DNA of 64,000 bases from Nakamurella sp. PAMC28650. GTDB lineage: Bacteria > Actinomycetota > Actinomycetes > Mycobacteriales > Nakamurellaceae. Both the position numbers and the translations under genes were made by a program. Location: contig NZ_CP060298.1 of assembly GCF_014303395.1 (NCBI RefSeq), positions 5,413,001-5,477,000 on the forward strand, given 5' to 3'. Below the pieces are notes generated by a model. That model had not been told where the DNA came from. It did no database searches and saw nothing but the letters and a program-made list of their open reading frames with translations. Shown piece by piece: positions 27,296 through 37,993 of the stretch. Position 1 is the stretch's first letter, and each line of letters begins with the position of its first letter.

Positions 27296-27972
27296 GGGGC
27301 GAGCCGCTCGATCAGCCATCGACCGTCCACGAGCCGGTACCGGAGCCGGTCGTGCATCCGCCCGGTCCGGCCCTGCCAGAACTCGACGGCGACAGGTTCG
27401 ATCCGCCAGCCTCCCCAGTGCGGCGGCAGCGGCACTTCCTGCTCCTCGCCGAACTGCTCCAGGATGTGCTTCTCGAGCCGGTCCAGTTCGTCCCGGCCCG
27501 CGACCACGGCCGACTGCGGGCTCGACCACGCGCCGATCTGGGAACTCCGCGGCCTGGTCTTCCAGTACGTCAGCGATTCAGCTTCGTCGACCCGGTGCAC
27601 CGGACCGCGGACGTGGATCTGACGCTGGAGCTGAAACCACGGGAAGGTGACCGCAGCCCATGGGTTCTCCTCGAGATCGTGACTCTTGGCGGAGGTGTAG
27701 TTGGTGTAGAAGACGACGCCGCGCTCGTCCACCGCCTTCGCCAGCACGGTCCGCGTGGTCGGAGCCCCGGCCCGGCCGGCGGTGGACAGCACCATGGCGT
27801 TCGGCTCGGTCACCCCGCCCTGGACCGCCTGGCCCAGCCAACGGTCGAACTGGGTCACCCAATCGCCGGCCAGTTGGGTCTCGTCCAGTCCGGCCATCGT
27901 GTAGTTCTCCCGCATTCGCGCAAGGTCGTCCAGTGTCACGCCGCAACCCTTGTCCTCGTCAGGAACCGTCAT
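27292..27972 (-). CDS. pdxH: Pyridoxamine 5-prime-phosphate oxidase
   Basis: A 226-residue FMN enzyme converting pyridoxine/pyridoxamine 5-phosphate to pyridoxal 5-phosphate. Signature pieces are NAMVLSTAGRAGAPTTRTVLAKAVDERG (FMN phosphate), FYTNYTSAKSHDLEENPWAAVTFPW, RQIHVRGPVHRV, and the C-terminal WGGWRIEPVAVEFWQGRTGRMHDRLRY motif containing substrate-binding residues. The ATG at 27972 gives the usual length of 210-230. The MFS gene overlaps its stop by 4 nt. It is divergent from citrate synthase 2, with a palindromic TTAGCTAA in the shared promoter region. SerC, another PLP-pathway-linked enzyme, is 1.5 kb away. Confidence 0.95.
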   Translation of the reverse strand: MTVPDEDKGCGVTLDDLARMRENYTMAGLDETQLAGDWVTQFDRWLGQAVQGGVTEPNAMVLSTAGRAGAPTTRTVLAKAVDERGVVFYTNYTSAKSHDLEENPWAAVTFPWFQLQRQIHVRGPVHRVDEAESLTYWKTRPRSSQIGAWSSPQSAVVAGRDELDRLEKHILEQFGEEQEVPLPPHWGGWRIEPVAVEFWQGRTGRMHDRLRYRLVDGRWLIERLAP

Positions 27973-28015
27973 CGGCAGTCCCGCTCACCGGCGCCCGGAT
28001 CTCCGAGCGCCAGCC

Positions 28016-28034
28016 GTTACTTTAGCTAACGTTT
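28016..28034. promoter_or_regulatory. AT-rich divergent promoter/operator between pdxH and citrate synthase 2
   Basis: An AT-rich patch (GTTACTTTAGCTAACGTTTA) stands out in GC-rich DNA. It contains the 8-bp palindrome TTAGCTAA (28022-28029). Its position between divergent genes fits a -10/-35 area or a repressor site. A loosely similar AT-rich stretch (TTACCTTTACTATTA) lies before the MarR gene at about 37776. The link is suggestive only. Confidence 0.4.
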
Positions 28035-28224
28035 ACCCCCGGCTGCGATCCCGGCCGACGTCCGGGGCCTTCCGGACGTGACCAACAGCACCGCTCCGAA
28101 TCATGGCCTGGGCACAGGCCGCCGGGGGACAGTGTCGTCAGGCAGTCCTCCAGAAGGTGAGACCGTCACGTCGCCACCGGAGTTCGATCCCCGACCCATC
28201 ATCCTCAACGCGGAGGTATCCGAA

Positions 28225-30622
<2,398 letters not shown>

Positions 30623-30731
30623 TTCGCACACGGTTCGATGCGGCGCGCCTGGGCGAGCGTGTCGGACCCCCGGGATAAATTCATCACCGGATAGCCGGAG
30701 GAAATCTTCTTCCGGTGCGGGAGGAGTCGCC

Positions 30732-31976
30732 ATGCGTGCGTTGCGGGTACTGGGCCTCGCCGAGGCCCCGGCGAACGGGACGGTCAAGAATCTGGTCTGC
30801 GAGGACCCGTTGACCGGCGAGCAGTTCTCCGTCCCGTGCGACGACCGGCTGCGTGCCGGGGCACGCGGCGACCTGAGCCGGTTCGGCCAGCTGGAGATCG
30901 AGCTGGAGTCGCAGCTGCGGCCCCGGGAGATCCAGTCGAAGATCCGGGCCGGCGCAACGGTCGAAGAGGTCGCCTCGCTGGCCGGGACCACCACCTCCCG
31001 GGTCGAGCGCTTCGCCTACCCTGTCCTGCTCGAGCGCGCCAGCGTCGTGGAGAAGGCCAAGAAGGCGCGACCCGCGATCGACGGCATCACCGCCGGCATC
31101 TCGGTGGCCGAGACGGTGGCCGCCACCCTCGCCGCACGGGGCCACGACGCAGACATGAAGTGGGACGCCTTCAAGGACGACGAGGGTTGGGTGCTGGCCC
31201 TGACCTGGAGTGCCGGACGTTCGGAGAACCGGGCCCAGTGGCTGTTCCACCCCGGCCCCGACGGAGGGACGCTCAGCGCACGCGACGAGGCGGCCGCGGA
31301 GATCGTCGATCCGGCGCTGCGCATCCTCCGGCCACTGCGCCCGGTCCGGCCGGACACCGTGTCGTCGGTCCTGCTGGACCCCACCATCGCGACCGAACGG
31401 CCGGTCAACCGCACCTCCGTCCGCTCCGGCGAGCCCGGCGCGCGGTCTGCGCACCCTGCGGGCAGCAAGCTCCCGGCGGCAGTCTCGTCGCCCATCTCCC
31501 GGCCCGGCAGCACGTCGGGCGACCGGTCCGCCGGCCGTGGTCGGGGCTTCCGCGTCCCGGTCGACCAGCTCGAGGGCACCGCCCCGCAGAGCAGTCACCC
31601 TCACCCTCACCCCGATCAGGTCAGCGCGCAGCGGATCGTCGAAGACACCGTCACCGACGACCGCACCGGGGTCAACCCGGTCATCACGCGTCGTGAGGTC
31701 GCACTGACCGGCACCGAGTCGGCCAGGGCCGTGCCGACCGCTTCCGCGGCGTCCTCGATCTCCCCGTCGAACGCAACGCCAGCGACCGGCATCGCGTCGA
31801 CCGGCATCGCGTCGACCGGACTGTCCACACCGCCACCCGCTGCCGCCACCCCGCGCACGACGGCACCGGCGATCGCTGCACCCACCGGCGCGGTCAAGGC
31901 GCCGCGCAAGGGTCACCGGCCGTCCATGCCCTCGTGGGAGGACGTCCTGCTGGGCACGCGCTCGAACGGTCACTGA
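30732..31976 (+). CDS. sepH: SepH cell-division protein (DUF3071)
   Basis: A 414-residue protein. The conserved N-terminal DUF3071 region (about 1-175) contains MRALRVLGLAE, LRPREIQSKIRAGATVEEVASLAGTTTSRVERFAYPVL (a helix-turn-helix) and KWDAFKDDEGWVLALTWSAG. The rest is disordered and Pro/Ala/Ser-rich, ending in a conserved WEDVLLGTRSN tail. In Streptomyces and mycobacteria SepH binds FtsZ through the N-terminal domain and promotes its assembly. The GGAGGAG ribosome site is strong. A 15-bp repeat encodes TGIAS near residue 355. The neighbourhood serC-sepH-DUF2537-TrmH is a common actinobacterial arrangement. Confidence 0.93.
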   Translation: MRALRVLGLAEAPANGTVKNLVCEDPLTGEQFSVPCDDRLRAGARGDLSRFGQLEIELESQLRPREIQSKIRAGATVEEVASLAGTTTSRVERFAYPVLLERASVVEKAKKARPAIDGITAGISVAETVAATLAARGHDADMKWDAFKDDEGWVLALTWSAGRSENRAQWLFHPGPDGGTLSARDEAAAEIVDPALRILRPLRPVRPDTVSSVLLDPTIATERPVNRTSVRSGEPGARSAHPAGSKLPAAVSSPISRPGSTSGDRSAGRGRGFRVPVDQLEGTAPQSSHPHPHPDQVSAQRIVEDTVTDDRTGVNPVITRREVALTGTESARAVPTASAASSISPSNATPATGIASTGIASTGLSTPPPAAATPRTTAPAIAAPTGAVKAPRKGHRPSMPSWEDVLLGTRSNGH

Positions 31977-32057
31977 GCTGCGGACTCCGCCAACGACCGG
32001 GCCACGGATTTTAATGGTTGGAGGCCTGTCGGTGTCCCCACGTAGCCTGGCCGGGTC

Positions 32058-33893
32058 ATGTCCAATACCCCAAAAGGTCCACCTTCCCCATCTGCGAGGC
32101 CGCGCACGTCGACCGTGACGTCGCTGCGTCGGCTCCTGCCCTACGCGAAACCGGCCTTCCCCTCGCTGGCCGCCTCCGGGGTCGCCGCCGTACTGGCCTC
32201 GCTCTGCGGCCTGACGTTCCCGCTCGTCATCCAAGGGATCATCGACGGGCCGATCGCGCATCGCCGGCTGGCCGACCTGTGGTCGCCGGCCATGTTGCTG
32301 ATCGGTCTCGGGGTCGCCGAGGCGGTCCTGTTCTGGGCCAGGCGGATGCTCGCCACCCGCCCCACCATGCGAGTGGAGGCGACGATGCGGGCGGCGCTCT
32401 ACGAACGCCTGCAGCAACTGCCGGTCGCCTTCCACGACCGGTGGCCGGCCGGTCAGCTGCTGTCCCGCGCAGTCTCGGACCTGGGCACCATCCGCCGGTT
32501 CCTGTCGTTCGGTCTTGTGTTCCTCGCAGTGAACCTGGCCACCTTCCTGGTCGGTGTCGGCATCCTGATCGCGCTCGCCTGGCAGCTCGGGCTGATCATC
32601 GCCGCTCTGGCCATCCCGCTGGTGCTGCTGTCCTTCTTCTACGAGTCGCGCTACCAGATCCTGGCCAGGCGGTCGCAGGACCAGGTCGGCGACCTGGCCA
32701 CCATCGTCGAGGAGTCGGTGCTGGGGATCAGGATTCTGAAGGCCTTCGGGCGGAGTGCCCACCTCGGCCGGTCCTTCGGCAGACAGGCCCGCGCACTGCG
32801 CGAGACCGAACTGTCCAAGGCCAGGGTGATGTCGGTCCTCTGGGCCGTGATCATCGCGCTGCCCGAGATCGCCCTCGGCGTGGCGCTGATCCTCGGCGTC
32901 CGGCAGGTGGCCGCCGGCTCGCTCTCGGCCGGCACCCTGGTGGCGTTTTTCGGGACGGCCATGGCTCTTCGCTGGCCGATCGACTCCATCGGCTGGCTGC
33001 TGGCCATGGCCAACGACACCGCGGCCGCCTCCGAACGCTACTTCGAGGTGATGGACTCGCCGCTGACCGTCACCTCTCCGGACCTGCCCGTCGCCGCGCC
33101 GCGGGTGGCCGGCCATCTGCGACTACGGGGTGTGCACTTCCACTTCGACGATGCGCAGTCCCAGGCGGGCGGACCGAAGGAGACCCTGCGGGGCATCGAT
33201 CTCGAACTGCAGCCGGGTGAGACCGTCGCCCTGGTCGGGGCGACCGGCTCCGGCAAGACCACCCTGTCGGCCCTGCTCAACCGGCTCTACGACGTCACCG
33301 ACGGGCAGATCGAGCTGGACGGTGTGGACATCCGTGACTTCGACCTGTCGGAGCTTCGTTCGCGCGTGTCCGTGGCGTTCGAGGACACCACCCTGTTCTC
33401 CGCCTCGGTGCGCGAGAACGTGCTGATGGGCAAGCCGGACGGTACCGAGAGCGATGTCCGGTCCGCCCTCGAGGTCGCGCAGGCCGACTTCGTCTACGAG
33501 CTGCCCTGGGGTCTGGACACCAGGATCGGCGAACAGGGGATGTCCCTGTCGGGTGGGCAACGCCAACGGCTGGCGCTGGCCAGGGCGGTGGTGGCCCACC
33601 CGGAGGTGCTCGTGATGGACGATCCGCTGTCCGCGCTGGACATCCACACGGAGGCCAAGGTCGAACGGGCGCTGCGTTCGGTGCTGGCCGGCACCACCGC
33701 GCTGGTGATCGCGCACCGAGCCTCCACGGTCATGCTGGCCGACCGGGTGGCCCTGCTGCAGGACGGCAGGATCACCGCGATCGGGACGCACTCGGAACTG
33801 ATGGCCGGGGTGCCGGCCTACCGCGACCTGCTCGCCAGCCGCGACGACCGGACCGACACCCAACTGCGCAACACCCAGGAGGCACACGCGTGA
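32058..33893 (+). CDS. ABC exporter half-transporter, degenerate-site subunit
   Basis: A 611-residue type IV ABC exporter subunit. Six membrane helices span about residues 30-310. The nucleotide-binding domain has Walker A GATGSGKTT, signature LSGGQRQRL, Walker B VLVMDDPLSALD and H-loop IAHRAST. The usual catalytic Glu after Walker B is Asp (DD instead of DE), the hallmark of the inactive-site subunit in heterodimers such as TM287/288 and mycobacterial Rv1272c/Rv1273c. It ends in a GTGA overlap with the partner subunit, so the two form one complex. The substrate is unknown; drugs or lipids are typical of relatives. Confidence 0.92.
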   Translation: MSNTPKGPPSPSARPRTSTVTSLRRLLPYAKPAFPSLAASGVAAVLASLCGLTFPLVIQGIIDGPIAHRRLADLWSPAMLLIGLGVAEAVLFWARRMLATRPTMRVEATMRAALYERLQQLPVAFHDRWPAGQLLSRAVSDLGTIRRFLSFGLVFLAVNLATFLVGVGILIALAWQLGLIIAALAIPLVLLSFFYESRYQILARRSQDQVGDLATIVEESVLGIRILKAFGRSAHLGRSFGRQARALRETELSKARVMSVLWAVIIALPEIALGVALILGVRQVAAGSLSAGTLVAFFGTAMALRWPIDSIGWLLAMANDTAAASERYFEVMDSPLTVTSPDLPVAAPRVAGHLRLRGVHFHFDDAQSQAGGPKETLRGIDLELQPGETVALVGATGSGKTTLSALLNRLYDVTDGQIELDGVDIRDFDLSELRSRVSVAFEDTTLFSASVRENVLMGKPDGTESDVRSALEVAQADFVYELPWGLDTRIGEQGMSLSGGQRQRLALARAVVAHPEVLVMDDPLSALDIHTEAKVERALRSVLAGTTALVIAHRASTVMLADRVALLQDGRITAIGTHSELMAGVPAYRDLLASRDDRTDTQLRNTQEAHA

Positions 33894-35737
33894 ACACCAC
33901 TCCTGCCGTGCCACTGGATCCGGAGGCCGACGACGTCTGGCGAGGCGTCGCCGCGGAAGACTCCGTCGACATCAGCTCGGACGTCGGCATCAAACTGCAG
34001 GCCAGGTCGCGCCGTCTGCTCGGCTCCCTGCTGCGTCCGCACCGGCGGCTGACGATCCTCGCCATCGCGATGGTGGTGATCAGCGAGCTGGCCTTCCTGG
34101 CCGGCCCTCTGATCGTCGCCTACGGGATCGACTCAGCGGTGCCCGCGCTGACCAGGGGCGACGGCGGCCCGCTGACGTTCACGGCGATCGGCTACCTCGG
34201 CGCCGGTCTGGTCAACGCGCTGGCCAGGGGCACCTTCGTCAGGCTGGCCGCCCGCATCTCCCAGACGGTGCTGCTCGACCTGCGGGGCCGGGTGTTCGCC
34301 CACTCGCAGTCCCTGAGCCTGTCCTTCCACGAGAAGTACACCTCCGGCCGGGTCATCGCCCGGATGACGAGCGACCTCGACACCCTCTCCGACCTCACCG
34401 AACAGGGCCTGGACGGACTCGTCTCGGGGCTCCTGTCGGTCCTCGGCATCAGCATCGCGCTGCTGTTTCTCGACCTGCCGCTCGGGCTGATCGCGTTGGC
34501 CGCACTGATCCCGGTCTTCTTCCTGACGCGCTGGTTCCAGAGCACGTCACGGAAGATCTACCGCCGCACCCGGACCGCGATCGCCGCACTCATCGTGCAG
34601 TTCACCGAGACGATGAACGGTCTCCGGGCCGTCCTGACCTTCCGGCGCGAGGAGCGCAACGAAGCCATCTTCGCGAAGTTCAACGACGAGAACGCCGAGG
34701 CGAACGGCGATGGACTGATCGCGATGGCCAGGTACACGCCGGGCGTCCGGCTGATCGGGAACCTGACCCTGACCGCGGTGATGATCATCGGGGCCGTGCA
34801 GGTCATCGACTCCGGTCTCGAGGTCGGCGTGCTCGCGGCCTTCCTGCTCTACGTCCGCCGGATGTACGACCCGCTCGACGAGCTGGCGATGTTCTACAAC
34901 TCCTACCAGTCGGCGGCCGCTGCGCTGGAGAAGCTGTCCGGCCTGCTGGAGGAGGTGCCCGGGGTTCCGGAGCCGACCGACCCGATCCCGATGCCGGAGA
35001 TCACCGGGCGGGTGAGCTTCGACCAGGTGCAGTTCTCCTACCACCCACAGGTCGAGGTCCTCCCGACCTTCGACCTGGAGCTGCCGGCCGGTCAGACCCT
35101 GGCGGTGGTCGGCGCGACCGGTGCCGGCAAGTCGACGCTGGCCAAGCTGCTGGCCCGGTTCTACGACCCGACGGGTGGCCGGGTGCTGCTCGACGGGGTG
35201 GATGTCTCCCACCTCTCCTCCGACGATCTACGGCGCGGCGTCGTGATGGTCACCCAGGAGTCATTCCTGTTCTCCGGTTCGGTGGCAGACAACATCGCAC
35301 TGGGCAAGCCCTCCGCGAGTCGCGCCGAGATCGAGGCGGCCGCCGACGAGATCGGGGCCGGCGGTTTCATCCGCAAGCTGCCAGAGGGCTTCGACACGGA
35401 CGTCCGGAAGCGCGGAGGTCGACTCTCCGCCGGGCAGCGGCAGCTCGTCGGGTTCGCCCGTGCGTTCCTGGCCGATCCGGCCGTGCTGATCCTGGACGAG
35501 GCCACCGCCTCGCTGGACATCCCGTCGGAACGCGCGGTCCAGGCCGCATTGCGGACGGTGCTGCACAACCGGACCGCGGTGGTCATCGCCCATCGACTGT
35601 CCACCGTCGAGATCGCGGACCGGGTCCTGGTGATGGAACACGGACGGATCGTCGAGGACGGCTCTCCCGAAGATCTGATCGGGTCCGGTGGTGGATTCGC
35701 CGGCCTGCACTCGGCCTGGCAGGACTCTCTGGTCTGA
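33890..35737 (+). CDS. ABC exporter half-transporter, catalytic-site subunit
   Basis: A 615-residue partner of the preceding subunit. A roughly 50-residue N-terminal extension is followed by six helices. The nucleotide-binding domain has Walker A GATGAGKST, a diverged signature LSAGQRQLV, Walker B with the normal Glu (VLILDEATASLD) and H-loop IAHRLST. Its Walker motifs face the canonical LSGGQ of the partner, forming the active ATP site. Its LSAGQ faces the partner's DD site, forming the degenerate site. The GTG start at 33890 overlaps the partner's stop by 4 nt. It converges on the DUF2537 gene. Confidence 0.92.
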   Translation: MNTTPAVPLDPEADDVWRGVAAEDSVDISSDVGIKLQARSRRLLGSLLRPHRRLTILAIAMVVISELAFLAGPLIVAYGIDSAVPALTRGDGGPLTFTAIGYLGAGLVNALARGTFVRLAARISQTVLLDLRGRVFAHSQSLSLSFHEKYTSGRVIARMTSDLDTLSDLTEQGLDGLVSGLLSVLGISIALLFLDLPLGLIALAALIPVFFLTRWFQSTSRKIYRRTRTAIAALIVQFTETMNGLRAVLTFRREERNEAIFAKFNDENAEANGDGLIAMARYTPGVRLIGNLTLTAVMIIGAVQVIDSGLEVGVLAAFLLYVRRMYDPLDELAMFYNSYQSAAAALEKLSGLLEEVPGVPEPTDPIPMPEITGRVSFDQVQFSYHPQVEVLPTFDLELPAGQTLAVVGATGAGKSTLAKLLARFYDPTGGRVLLDGVDVSHLSSDDLRRGVVMVTQESFLFSGSVADNIALGKPSASRAEIEAAADEIGAGGFIRKLPEGFDTDVRKRGGRLSAGQRQLVGFARAFLADPAVLILDEATASLDIPSERAVQAALRTVLHNRTAVVIAHRLSTVEIADRVLVMEHGRIVEDGSPEDLIGSGGGFAGLHSAWQDSLV

Positions 35738-35808
35738 GCCCCGACCCGGGGTTGAGTCCCCGACGGTCGGCCCGGGAAGATCGGGCCCCGGCAGATCGGC
35801 CGGGAAGA

Positions 35809-36303
35809 TCAGGCCAGGAAGATCAGCACCGAGACCCAGGCCACCAGCACCCCGAGCACCGCACCGCCGGCGATCCAGCGCAGCACGGGCAGGGACCTGG
35901 ACAGCCAGAGCGCCGGACCGAGTCCGCCGGCGACCAGGACGTTGACCCCGATGGCGACGACGGGATTGTTCGACAGACCGGCGGACAGCACGTAGACGGC
36001 GCTGGCGACGAGGAACATCGTGAACCCGGCGAGCGCCAGGCCGGGACCCCAGGGCACCGCCTCGCCGCCGGCCCGCCACTCCTCGACCCAGGCCCAGTCG
36101 GAGGGCTCGTCCTCCAGGAACGCCTCGTCGTCCGGAGCATTCCCGCTATCGGCCGGTCGTCCGTCCGGAGCCCGATCGTCTTCTCGCTCCGACCGCGATT
36201 CCACCGGCGGCCCCCGGTGGTGTCCCGCCTCGGAGGGGTCGCGTTCGGCGCCGGCGGACGTGATGGGGCCGCCAGAACCGGCGTCGTCATCGGGCCCGCT
36301 CAT
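35809..36303 (-). CDS. DUF2537 family membrane protein
   Basis: A 164-residue protein. The N-terminal 75 residues are acidic and disordered. A conserved PWGPGLALAGFTMFLVASAVYVL segment and three further hydrophobic helices (about 83-105, 110-128, 141-162) follow. This matches DUF2537, an actinobacterial membrane protein regularly found beside the sepH and TrmH genes, as here. Function is unknown. It lies about 105 nt downstream of the methyltransferase gene on the same strand. Confidence 0.78.
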   Translation of the reverse strand: MSGPDDDAGSGGPITSAGAERDPSEAGHHRGPPVESRSEREDDRAPDGRPADSGNAPDDEAFLEDEPSDWAWVEEWRAGGEAVPWGPGLALAGFTMFLVASAVYVLSAGLSNNPVVAIGVNVLVAGGLGPALWLSRSLPVLRWIAGGAVLGVLVAWVSVLIFLA

Positions 36304-36410
36304 CGGGACATCACCCGACGACGGCAGACCTCGACGGCCCGGGTCACCGGGTCGGGCCGGGGAGCAGGCGCACGCATGCGGTCAAGTGTGCCGCACCGAC
36401 CGCCGCCGCT

Positions 36411-37262
36411 TCACCGGCCGGCGACGATCTCGGCGAAGGCGATGGCACCGGCGGTGGCCACGTTCAGGGAGTCGACGCCGGGCGCCATCGGGATCCGGAC
36501 GAGGAGGTCGGCGGCCCCCATCGCTTCGTCGGTGAGTCCTGGTCCCTCCGACCCGAGCAGCACCGCGACCCGCCGCCCGCTGAGATCCGCCTGACGAAGG
36601 CTGATCGCGGTCGACCGAGGGGTCAGTGCGACGACGGTGAACCCATTGCGGCGCAACATCTCTGCTGATGCCGGCCAAGAACCGGGCAGCGGCGCGAACG
36701 GCACGAGCAACACGGTGCCCATCGACACCCGGATGCTCCGCCGGTAGAGCGGATCCGCGCAGCCGTCGCCGAGCAGGACGGCTCCGATACCCAGGGCGGC
36801 GGCGTTCCGGAAGATCGATCCGAGGTTCTCGTGGTCGCCGACGCCCTCCAGCACCACCGCCGAGTTCACCGATTCCAGCAGCTGGGCCGCCGGCGGGAAG
36901 GCGATCTTGTCCGCGGTCGCCAGCACACCACGATTCAGATGGAACCCCACCACTGCGGCCATCAGCTCCGGCGTGGCGACGTAGAACGGCGCAGCCTGGC
37001 CGGCGAGATCGGCGGCGAGCTCGTCGAACCGGCGCGCCACCCCCAGCAGGGATCGGATCGGGTATCGGGAGGCGATCAGCCGCCGCACCACCACCGTGCC
37101 CTCGGCGATCACCAGGCCACGCCCGCCCGGGCGGTCGGGCCTCCGGTCAGCCGTCGTCAGGTCGCGGAAGTCGTCCAGGCGAGGGTCGTCAGGATCGCTG
37201 ACCAGGATCGGGGTCGGGGTCTGCATCGGGGTCGGGGTCTGCATCGGGGTCGGGCAGTTCAC
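36411..37262 (-). CDS. SpoU/TrmH-family RNA methyltransferase
   Basis: A 283-residue protein with the three SPOUT motifs: GVGDHENLGSIFRNAAALG (motif 1), VAVLLGSEGPGL (motif 2) and IPMAPGVDSLNVATAGAIAF (motif 3). It should add a 2-prime-O-methyl group to a tRNA or rRNA ribose using S-adenosylmethionine. The start is uncertain: a GTG at 37262 and ATGs at 37244 and 37226 sit within an 18-bp repeat encoding PTPMQT, and none has a clear ribosome site. The coding core begins near ILVSDPDDPRL. A perfect hairpin (37282-37327) lies immediately upstream. Confidence 0.88.
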   Translation of the reverse strand: MNCPTPMQTPTPMQTPTPILVSDPDDPRLDDFRDLTTADRRPDRPGGRGLVIAEGTVVVRRLIASRYPIRSLLGVARRFDELAADLAGQAAPFYVATPELMAAVVGFHLNRGVLATADKIAFPPAAQLLESVNSAVVLEGVGDHENLGSIFRNAAALGIGAVLLGDGCADPLYRRSIRVSMGTVLLVPFAPLPGSWPASAEMLRRNGFTVVALTPRSTAISLRQADLSGRRVAVLLGSEGPGLTDEAMGAADLLVRIPMAPGVDSLNVATAGAIAFAEIVAGR

Positions 37263-37281
37263 CGGGCCGGGCAGAAGGCCG

Positions 37282-37327
37282 GACGTCCTGCAAAGTGCGG
37301 CCGATAGGCCGCACTTTGCAGGACGTC
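37282..37327. terminator. Perfect 21-bp hairpin between marR-type gene and methyltransferase
   Basis: Left arm 37282-37302 and right arm 37307-37327 are perfectly complementary over 21 bp, with a GATA loop. It lies between the stop of the MarR gene and the start of the methyltransferase gene. Without a T-run, it is best read as a strong terminator or a structured leader. GACGTC occurs at both arm ends and again at 37343. Confidence 0.75.
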
Positions 37328-37346
37328 AGCGCGATTCCGGGGGACG

Positions 37347-37769
37347 TCAGCGGCCGGCAAGATCATTGAGGATGATCGCGGCGCGGTGCAGGATCTCCCG
37401 ATCCTTGACCGACAGGCCGACGAGTTGCTGGGCCAGCCAGGCCTCACGGGCCTCGACGTAGCTCTCCATCCGGGCGATGCCTTCCTCGGTGATCTCCACC
37501 AGGACCTGACGCCCGTCGGCGGGGTTGTCCTTCCGCACCACGACGCCGGCGTTCTCCAGCCCGTCGACCACCCGCGTGATGGACGGCGGGCGCACCTGTT
37601 CGCGCAGTGCGAGATCCCCGGCGGTGATGGGGCCCTCGCGCCAGATGATGGCCAGCGCGGAGATCTGGGTCAGCGTCAGGTCTGCGTTCGGGTGCTGCTG
37701 ACGGAGGCGCCTGGTCAGGCGGTGAATGGCCAATCGGAGCTCATTGGCGAGAGGCGCAACATCAGGCAT
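37347..37769 (-). CDS. MarR-family transcriptional regulator
   Basis: A 140-residue winged-helix repressor-type regulator. LTLTQISALAIIWREGPITAGDLALREQVRPPSITRVVDGLENAG is the HTH and RKDNPADGRQVLVEITEEG is the wing, followed by C-terminal dimer helices. The ligand and targets are unknown. The AT-rich stretch just upstream (about 37771-37795, TTGAGATTACCTTTACTATT) is unlike the surrounding DNA and holds the probable promoter and possibly its own operator. The start is the ATG giving normal MarR length. No divergent target gene is present within 220 bp. Confidence 0.9.
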   Translation of the reverse strand: MPDVAPLANELRLAIHRLTRRLRQQHPNADLTLTQISALAIIWREGPITAGDLALREQVRPPSITRVVDGLENAGVVVRKDNPADGRQVLVEITEEGIARMESYVEAREAWLAQQLVGLSVKDREILHRAAIILNDLAGR

Positions 37770-37993
37770 GTCTTGAGATTACCTTTACTATTAGACGGGC
37801 AAAGGACGGTCGTCATCTCGCCAGATCCTGACACAGCCAGACCCTGTTACTGGCAACACCTTGTCACCTCGGGACCCCGGCCGCCAGCCCTACCAGGGCC
37901 GGGCTACCGGCCCGGGCCGCGGACCCCGGCCGCACCGGCCCACCGGGCGGCCTGCGCAGCGCCACCCTCGGCCACCGTTCGCGGGCAGGAGCG

